Assembly (NCBI GenBank): GCA_014155875.1
Contig: JACEFZ010011719.1
Location: 292,501 to 356,500 of the forward strand
Source of the DNA: Cepaea nemoralis
Taxonomy: Eukaryota > Mollusca > Gastropoda > Stylommatophora > Helicidae
DNA: 64,000 nucleotides
Reading direction: 5' to 3'
The notes beneath the pieces were generated by a model. That model did no database searches and was not told the origin of the DNA. It worked only from the letters and a program-made list of their open reading frames with translations. Shown one piece after another: positions 57,650 through 64,000 of this stretch. Made by a program: the position numbers and the translations under genes. The stretch's first letter is position 1. Every line of letters begins with the position of its first letter.

Positions 57650-60225
57650 AGCCGTGAGTTCTAAGATGGCTGCTATGGCCTATTTTGGCTAGAAATGTTC
57701 TTTGACAATGTGGGAAAGGATGGTTGACGTTCCAGGAGGAGGATCTCCTGCAGTGCTTTTTCTGTCCAGCCTCTTCTTCACAGCTCTTGCAGTCCTGGTT
57801 GCTTCACAATTGACTGCATCCTTATGTAATAATGTACGCCACGAATTACGGTCTTTAGCAGCAGTCTCCCAGGTGTCAAGATGAATTCCAAAAGCTTTCA
57901 GTTAGATTTTCAGAGTGCCTTAAAGTGTCCTCTCTGACCGCCTTGGGAGCGTTTACCACAACGCAGCTCGCCGTAAAAAAAAAAAACAACCAAAAACAAA
58001 CAACAAATTGTTTAGGGAGCGTGTGATCTGGCATACGAGTTAAGTGATCAGCCCAGCCAATCTGATTTTTCATTAGTATAGTGTGGATACTGGGCATGGA
58101 CGCTCATTCTAGAACTTCAGTGTCTGGGATCTTGTCTTGACATTTAATCGTCAATAGCTTCCTAAGTCAGACTGTGTGGAAGTGGTTTAATTTCCTAGCG
58201 TGTCGCTGTTAAACAGTCCAGGTTTCACAAGCATATAGCAGTATGGATAATACAACTGCTTCGCAGACTTTTAGCTTTGCTTGCAGGCTTATTCCAGTTC
58301 TGTCTCATATATTCTTGTACAGTCTGCCAAAGGCCGCGCTGGTCTTGGAGATTCTTGCATTCACTTCATCATCAATTGTGGCAGCTTGTGACACAGTGCT
58401 GCCAAGATAGGTGAATGTGTCCACAACACTTAGTCTATGACCATTCACTTTGATATTATGTACAGTGTGATTATTCCCTGGAGCTGGCTGGTACATAACT
58501 ACAGTCTTCTCCAAGTTGATATTGAGCCCAAAATTGGCACAGGCATGTGAGAAAACTGAAACATTGTGTTGCATGTCTGCATCTGAGTTGGTATATAGAG
58601 AGCAATCATCAGCAAACATCAGTTCTCTGACGGTGTCGCTGTTAGTTTTGGTTTTGGCTTTCAATCTTCTGTGATTGAACAAGTTTCCATCCATGCAGTA
58701 ATGTATGTCTATTCCAATGTCATTGTTCTCGAATGCATTCGTCAGAATAGCTGAAAACATGAGGCTGAACAGTGTTGGTGCCAGGACACATCCTTGCTTC
58801 ACTCCATTGGTGACTGGAAAGGGTTCAGACAGTTCACCATTTCCCTGTACTCTTGCCTGCATACCATCATGAAATAGCCGCACTAATTGGACAAACTTTT
58901 GTGGACAGCCATATTTCGCCATAATCTTCCACAGTCCTTATCTGCTGACTGTATCAAAAGCCTTGGTAAGGTTAATGAAAGTGGAGAACATTTCAGAGTT
59001 ATGTTCCTAACATTTCTTTTGAAGCTGCCTTGCAGCGAAAATCATGTCAACAGTTCCCCGTTCTTTTCTGAAGCCACATTGTTTCTCAAGAAGAAGATCT
59101 TGATCGAGATGGGCTGTGAGGCGATTTAGAAGAATTCTGGCGAGTATCTTCCCTGCGATTGAGAGCAAGGAGATGCCTCGGTGGTTGTCACAGGATTGGT
59201 GGTTTCCTTTACGTTTATAAAGGTGGACTATTGACGCGTCCTTAAAATCTTGTGGCATGGTCTCGTTCACCCACATGTTTGTAAAGAATTGGTGAAGCTG
59301 CTCTATTAGGACCGGCCCACCTGCCTTGTATATCTCTGCTGGGATGAAGTCAGGACCAGGTGCCATTCCACTGGAAAGTTAGTGGATGGCTTTGTTTAGT
59401 TCCACTAAGGTTGGCAGGTCATCAAGTGTATCATTAGTGGGAACATGAGGAAAGCAGTTGATGGTTTCATTATCGAAGAAGGAAGTTGCATTTAAGATGT
59501 TGCTGAAATGCTCTGCCTAGCGTTGAAGGATTTCTTTCTTACCAGTGACCAATGTTTCCCCATCTGCACTGAGGAGGGGAACTATGCATGGAGGACCGTA
59601 GACAGCTTTCAGTGAGTCGTAGAAGTTTTTCATATCATGTCTGTCAAGCCTTGAATTTCATCAGCTTTGCTGCTCAGCCAGGAGTCCCGCATGTGTCGAA
59701 GTTTCTGCTGCACTACTCTCCGAATGTTATTGAAGGCATCTTTTTTTTTTTTTTTTTATGTTGATTTCGGGTCATTGAAATGTGCTTTGAGGAGAAGATG
59801 TTTCTCGGGCAGCAATTTGTTGATGTCTTCAGAACTTTCATCAAACCAGTCTTTATGCTTTCGGTGGACTGGACCCATTATTTCCATAGCAGTGTTGTAA
59901 ATTATGTCCTTTAGGGCTCTCCACTCTGATTCCCCGTCCTGTTTAGCTGCAGCATTTGGCTTCAGGCGGGCTTGCAGCATGGTTTCAAACGACAGCTGCA
60001 TTTGTTTGCTGTTTAGGCGGGTGGCATTTATTTACTTTTTTTTTTTTTTTCATTTCACTCTTTGAGGACGCCGTGGTGGTTTGATGTGGATGTTTATTTT
60101 CGAGATAATGAGAAGATGGTCTGTACAACATTCGGCACCACACATGGATTTTGTCACCCGAAAGTCGTGTCTGTCACTCCTCCTGACGATGACATAGTCA
60201 ATGATGTGCCAAGCGATGATAGAGA
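57650..60225 (-). pseudogene. RTE-like LINE, antisense in intron 3
   Basis: Minus strand, 5' to 3': endonuclease C-terminus (WHIIDYVIVRRSDRHDFR, then TDHLLI; 60220-60065), linker with HKDWFDESSEDI (about 59900), RT blocks NHRGISLLSIAGKILARIL and CGFRKERGTVDMIFAARQLQ (59200-59030), FDTVS, GVKQGCVLAPTLFSLMFSA, FADDCSLYT (about 58600), YLGSTVS, and a C-terminal GWADHLTRMPDH (about 58030) region. Two in-frame stops (near 59006 and 58925), others in the linker, and an A-rich insertion at 57970-58010 make it non-functional. Truncated at the 5' end within the endonuclease. Its strand is opposite to the host gene. Confidence 0.9.
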
Positions 60226-60234
60226 AGAAGGGGA

Positions 60235-60362
60235 AGCAGCAGCAGCTGAAGAAGAAGAAGAAGAAGAAGAAGAAGAAGAAGAAGAAGAAGAAGAAGAAGA
60301 AGAAGAAGAAGAAGAAGAAGAAGAAGAAGAAGAAGAAGAAGAAGAAGAAGAAGAAGAAGAAG

Positions 60363-60420
<58 letters not shown>

Positions 60421-60433
60421 TCACCAACAACAA

Positions 60434-60469
<36 letters not shown>

Positions 60470-60475
60470 GAATAA
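60235..60475. repeat. (GAA)n then (CAA)n array
   Basis: About 125 bp GAA followed by about 110 bp CAA with few breaks, 180 bp upstream of the last exon. Frames of poly-Glu/Gln, Lys/Asn and, on minus, Phe/Leu are artefacts. Confidence 0.95.
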
Positions 60476-60658
60476 GAACAAGAAGACGGAGATGAAGAAG
60501 ACAAAAATGAAGTTAGTTAAAGGCAAATTAGATGAATAGGAAGATTACAAGTAAGTCGAAGACGAAGATGAAACGGCAACTATGACAATAAACATATGAG
60601 ATGAGAAAAGAATACAAATAATACAATAATATCCACAACGTGTGATTAACTCTTGCAG

Positions 60659-60795
60659 GTTGTCAGGACTACTACGGTGCATGTCGTGAATCGGGCAGCC
60701 AGTTTCCCAAGGCCATCAATGGCCGACTGTACCAGCAGTGCTCCTGCACGACTCGCAGTGATGGTTTCGTGAGCTACACATGTCGAGGAAAATAA
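60659..60795 (+). CDS. Cysteine-rich secreted protein, module 3 and stop exon
   Basis: Acceptor TAACTCTTGCAG precedes 60659; the first two bases complete a CGT codon with the preceding exon. It adds RCQDYYGACRESGSQFPKA, then RLYQQCSCTTRSDG and YTCRGK, and stops at TAA 60793-60795. Cysteines: C-x6-C-x18-C-x1-C-x12-C, a CxC plus final C end typical of compact extracellular modules. Joined with the three exons before it the visible product is about 170 residues, with 11-13 cysteines depending on the signal cleavage. Likely secreted; function unknown. Shell, mucus or immune roles are speculation. Confidence 0.85.
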
Positions 60796-60796
60796 A
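60791..60796 (+). terminator. Possible polyadenylation signal overlapping the stop
   Basis: AATAAA spans the TAA stop codon. If used, the 3' UTR would be only about 10-30 bases. No clear later signal before 61790 (AATAAA) was noticed, so this one or the distal one may serve. Confidence 0.35.
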
Positions 60797-60809
60797 AACA
60801 CAGGCGTTA

Positions 60810-61550
60810 ATCTGGGAACTCTTTCAGACAACGCTACAAGTATGACGTTCACAGTCTCAAACAACAAGATAACTCATCTCAGCTCATCTTGTTCTTCTTA
60901 TACCTTGCGATGTTGAGGTGAAGCATAAATAGGGAGAGAGTGCCATTTTATGGACTTACATGGTCGGCCTCTTCTGCCGGTTCTATACTTCATTGTTTCT
61001 TGTGGTATACTCTCAGTTGGTAGGTAGCCTAGCCATGTGGCTGAACCCTTGCACTTGCTTTTTTCTGATTAAATCTAGTGCCCCAGTTTAGTCCTCCTTT
61101 AATCATATCTGACTGTCTCTCTTCTTCTTAGGTATTCTTCTCAGAAATCTAATTTCGTTTGTTGTAAACTTGTCTTTTCTCTGTGTTCTGTCATCGCCCA
61201 TGTTTGGCATTGGTAGAATAGATTTGGTTGGAAGATTGTGTTGTAGAGTGATTTTCTCATCTACTGATACGTGTTTGTTTTTTAGTATTAGTGCACTGTT
61301 TCAATGTCTTATTGTCTTATTGCATCTATTATCGATCTCGTCTTCAGATTTGCTATTTGATTGTATTATGCCTCCTAAGTATAATGATATTCTTGAATAT
61401 ATATTCTATGTGAACCCAAATACATCAGTTGCTAAATACACATATTAGTGTTGATCATTTATATGTGTTTGTTCCATTGTATAATGTATGAATTGTGACT
61501 GTTGTTACTCGTTTTTTGTTATTTACCCCAAATGAACAATAGGGCCTCAA
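60810..61550. other. 3' flank, no gene seen
   Basis: May hold the 3' UTR of the cysteine-rich gene. Otherwise AT-rich. Confidence 0.4.
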
Positions 61551-61559
61551 CCAGCCCAC

Positions 61560-62240
61560 ATGCAGCCATTCAATATGATGCTCTCTCCTGCAGCGTCCAT
61601 CCACCCCCCCCCCCCCCCATGTTTTTCCGATTGAGTTCGTCTCTGCGTCCAAGTCTCTCCTCCGTATGCTTTCACGGCCTCCTCTATTTCTTTTACTCTG
61701 ACGTTTCAAAGAAATAACTTTCTATGTGTCGCTTCAACTTCGATCCTCTTTCTATGGGAGTATTTCAGATCTAGCTTTGCACTCCAAGAAATAAATGAAA
61801 ACCGTAAACTGTTTAGAGAAATTAGAGGTAGACAGTCACCATTTTTTGGTCATGTTATGAGATGAAATAGAAGAAATGTCTTCCACCACTTCTCTTTTCA
61901 TCCTCAGTTTTTCTATAACCTCTGTATTTGATTGGAATGTATTTAGTTGTCTCCTTAACTTCCACATGAGTGATTCTGTCATTTCATTTCACCACACATT
62001 CTGTCCATACACTAATTCAAGAATGTTTGTAGTTTATTCTGAACTGTTTTGATCCTGCTCGATATTTCTGTTCCATACAACAGTATTAAATTAACGTTGA
62101 AGATAAATATTCTAGGCATGATGCTTTTATAACTTACTTTGCCCTCCACACATGTTCTAGCGCTATGACAGTTTATTTTGCCATTTGTATTCTTATTTTA
62201 ATTTCTTTGAACGTCCATTCATCCACACACCTCCTTCCCA
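61560..62240. mobile_element. Degenerate LINE remnants
   Basis: Plus strand at about 61840 reads FFGHVMR, a LINE C-terminal motif; minus strand at 62200-62100 reads KIRIQMAK and LEHVWRAK, the RT-thumb equivalent. Opposite strands suggest two fragments. A C-run is at 61603-61618. Confidence 0.4.
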
Positions 62241-62439
62241 TCTTTCCCTCTGTGTCTTCATTAAGTATGAAACCAACGTGCGCTTAGATGGCGGAAGTCC
62301 GGAGTTTTCACTTTGTAGTTTAGGATGGTGACATCCAGCACTCCTGATCCATGACATATACACACTCTCCTCTCTCTATAAGAGGCTCTGTGGCAAGAGG
62401 GTTATGAATGCAGTTTGCAATCCTGCATACCACGTTTGA

Positions 62440-62560
62440 AACACAGCTGTGGTGGATTTGAGCGCAGACGGCCTTCCATCGTTTCCGTACATAGGTATAC
62501 TTACCGGTCGTTCAGAAAGTAATGGCACACTACTGAACATAAACAAGCAGCCAAAACCTC
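62440..62560 (+). mobile_element. SINE family D scrap
   Basis: CCGGTCGTTCAGAAAGTAAT then GGCACACTACTGAACATAA aligns with the 3' half of the copies at 20115 and 28120. Confidence 0.5.
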
Positions 62561-62599
62561 GTGACATCCATTAAAGAATGTGCAACTCTTTAATTATAG

Positions 62600-62830
62600 G
62601 CGGTAGATTTATGAGACTGCCCTATCGGTGGCTCTTTATGGTGCGGCCTGTCTCGCTTTACGAAGGTTTTGCATTACATTTAGGACTTCTTCATTCGGTT
62701 CAAGAAAGCAAATTTTCTCGGAGAACCTTATGAGCTCGTCGTTGACGCTACTGGGGTCTGTGCTCTATGCGATGTTCGTGCCCTGAGTGAAGACGTCCGA
62801 GCCATATAGGACAGATATTAATATCAATCA
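62600..62830 (-). mobile_element. Possible SINE B relative
   Basis: TCGGAGAACCTTATGAGCTC and GTCCGAGCCATATAGG loosely recall SINE B body blocks. Weak. Confidence 0.25.
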
Positions 62831-62964
62831 CAGCGAGATACTTGACGGATTTTCAGAGAGTTAAGAATTGGACTGGTAGGTCCCTCTGACATGTAGACGG
62901 AAGTAGAGTAGTCACATTAGAGATACACGTATGTCGAGTTTGTCATGTGTCGAAATAAACTGGT

Positions 62965-63240
62965 TTCGACCGGAAGAAACAGTGTGTTACAGGACATCAA
63001 GAACTTATAGCGGAAGAAACAGCCTGTCACAGGACATCAAGCATTTGTAGAGGAAGAAATTATCTGTTACAAGACAATAAGAATTTGTAGAGGAAGAAAC
63101 AGTGTGTTACAAGACATCAAGAACTTGTAGCGGAAGAAACAGTGTGTTACAAGACATCAAGAACTTGTAGCGGAAGAAACAGTGTGTTACAAGACATCAA
63201 CAACTCGCAGATGAAGAAACAGTGTGTTACAAGATACTAT
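62965..63240. repeat. 40-bp minisatellite, about 7 units
   Basis: Units share GGAAGAAACAGTGTGTTACA then AGACATCAAGAACTTGTAG. Confidence 0.9.
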
Positions 63241-63444
63241 GTCCCATTATGTTATATAGCACCATATATATAGAATAAAATTCATGTATGTATGTATGTC
63301 AAATTTAATGCATGACATTGTGTAGCAAGTATGTTACACGATATCATATATCTCCTATGTTACATCGCATAATATGTATGAATGTTCCTCGATATTATAA
63401 CCTAACATGATGATGAAATCATGCCTGTACGTTAATACAACAGT

Positions 63445-63710
63445 TAGTTGCATATGCTATACAGGACGTCGCAGTCCAAGCCAGCATTTTTTTTTTATGT
63501 ATGTGATCTCTTGGCAAGTTTACGTTCAGTAGTTTCCTATTTTTATCTAAACGATTGGCACCCATGCCATGTTAACATTTTAAACAAAACAATGCAAGAC
63601 GCCTGCTGCCAAATCGGCTGCAGCTGTGATTTGAACGCAGTATGTGGGAATATGAACTGCGTCCGTAACACATTCGTCACGGATGCCATCATGTGCCCTA
63701 TAAGCTAAAT
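63445..63710. other. Cysteine-rich open stretch, probably SINE-derived
   Basis: The end of an 86-codon plus frame has CCQIGCSCDLNAVCGNMNC. The minus strand of the same bases holds GCGTTCAAATCACAG, a B-box-like motif, so a tRNA-like SINE explains it better than a gene. Confidence 0.3.
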
Positions 63711-64000
63711 ATATGTCCAGTAAGCAACAGATAGGTCCAGTAGATGACATGTACCATACTTCAGGTAAGCAACATACATACCCAGCAAGGAACATACATG
63801 TGCAGGATGCTGGATGTCCTGGACAGGGACTTTAACATGATTGTAACTGAAAGGCTGATTCTGACCCAAACTGGGACAGATGGTCTACGAAGTACTTTAA
63901 GAAATATGTCGGTTATCTTGCGTGCAAATCAAAGGTGAGATCAACAAGACAAATATGTAGTGATCTTGGGCAATGGGTTGTAATTTGTTGTCAATGAAAT
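63711..64000. other. No gene seen
   Basis: Short repeats of CAGTAAGCAACA-like words at 63718-63790; nothing else. Confidence 0.5.

Noticed and set aside
63448..63708. Cysteine-rich small protein related to the 47842-60795 gene
   Set aside because: Cysteine spacing differs, no acceptor of matching phase is present, and the reverse strand has a tRNA-like B box suggesting a SINE.

Overview
This is eukaryotic, intron-bearing, repeat-dominated DNA from an invertebrate. A mollusc, perhaps a gastropod, is my best guess: it has many LINE clades side by side (I/Nimb-like with RNase H, RTE-like, R2/NeSL-like), several tRNA-derived SINE families, a mariner remnant, and a great mass of micro- and minisatellites. 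The mollusc guess is inference; no species-diagnostic gene is present. Most long open frames in the window are by-products of tandem repeats that happen to lack stops.

One convincing host gene lies on the plus strand at 47842-60795. Four coding exons (47842-47973, 51540-51656, 55935-56060, 60659-60795) join through introns that are all phase 1. Together they encode a small secreted cysteine-rich protein: a signal-peptide-like exon followed by three modules of about 40 residues, one per exon. The exon carrying the start ATG was not found. A second copy of the first cysteine module, with intact splice sites and the same phase, lies on the minus strand at 8605-8718, so the window probably samples a small gene family or its remains.

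The most striking mobile element is at 12439-19515. It is 7.1 kb long, has arms longer than 1.5 kb in inverted orientation, begins AG and ends CT, and is flanked by the 6-bp direct repeat TACGTT; these are hallmarks of Polinton/Maverick elements. Inside is a broken open frame with two C2H2 zinc fingers and a region resembling the N-terminus of some family-B DNA polymerases. It is interrupted by one in-frame TAG and then by a 69-bp segment inverted between perfect 23-bp inverted repeats, after which the gene is lost in the right arm.

Layout: 0-5.5 kb holds LINE and SINE pieces and a 1.1-kb 35-bp minisatellite open in all three forward frames. 5.8-11.4 kb holds SINEs, a 28S-rRNA-like fragment between two AT arrays, the paralogous exon and an RNase H LINE. 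11.8-12.4 kb is a 50-bp minisatellite and LINE remnant. 12.4-19.5 kb is the Polinton-like element. 19.5-29 kb holds SINEs, simple repeats, and LINE fragments including an R2/NeSL-like piece. 29.3-31.8 kb is a 5'-truncated I/Nimb-like LINE. 31.8-35.3 kb is a diverged duplicate of 22.1-24.2 kb. 35.3-47.8 kb is mainly tandem arrays with LINE and SINE scraps. 47.8-60.8 kb is the cysteine-rich gene with transposon-filled introns. 60.8-64 kb is degenerate repeats.

A recurring theme is that conserved retroposon 3' ends sit next to long tandem arrays whose units differ from copy to copy. All family assignments come from motif recognition by eye; no database search was run.
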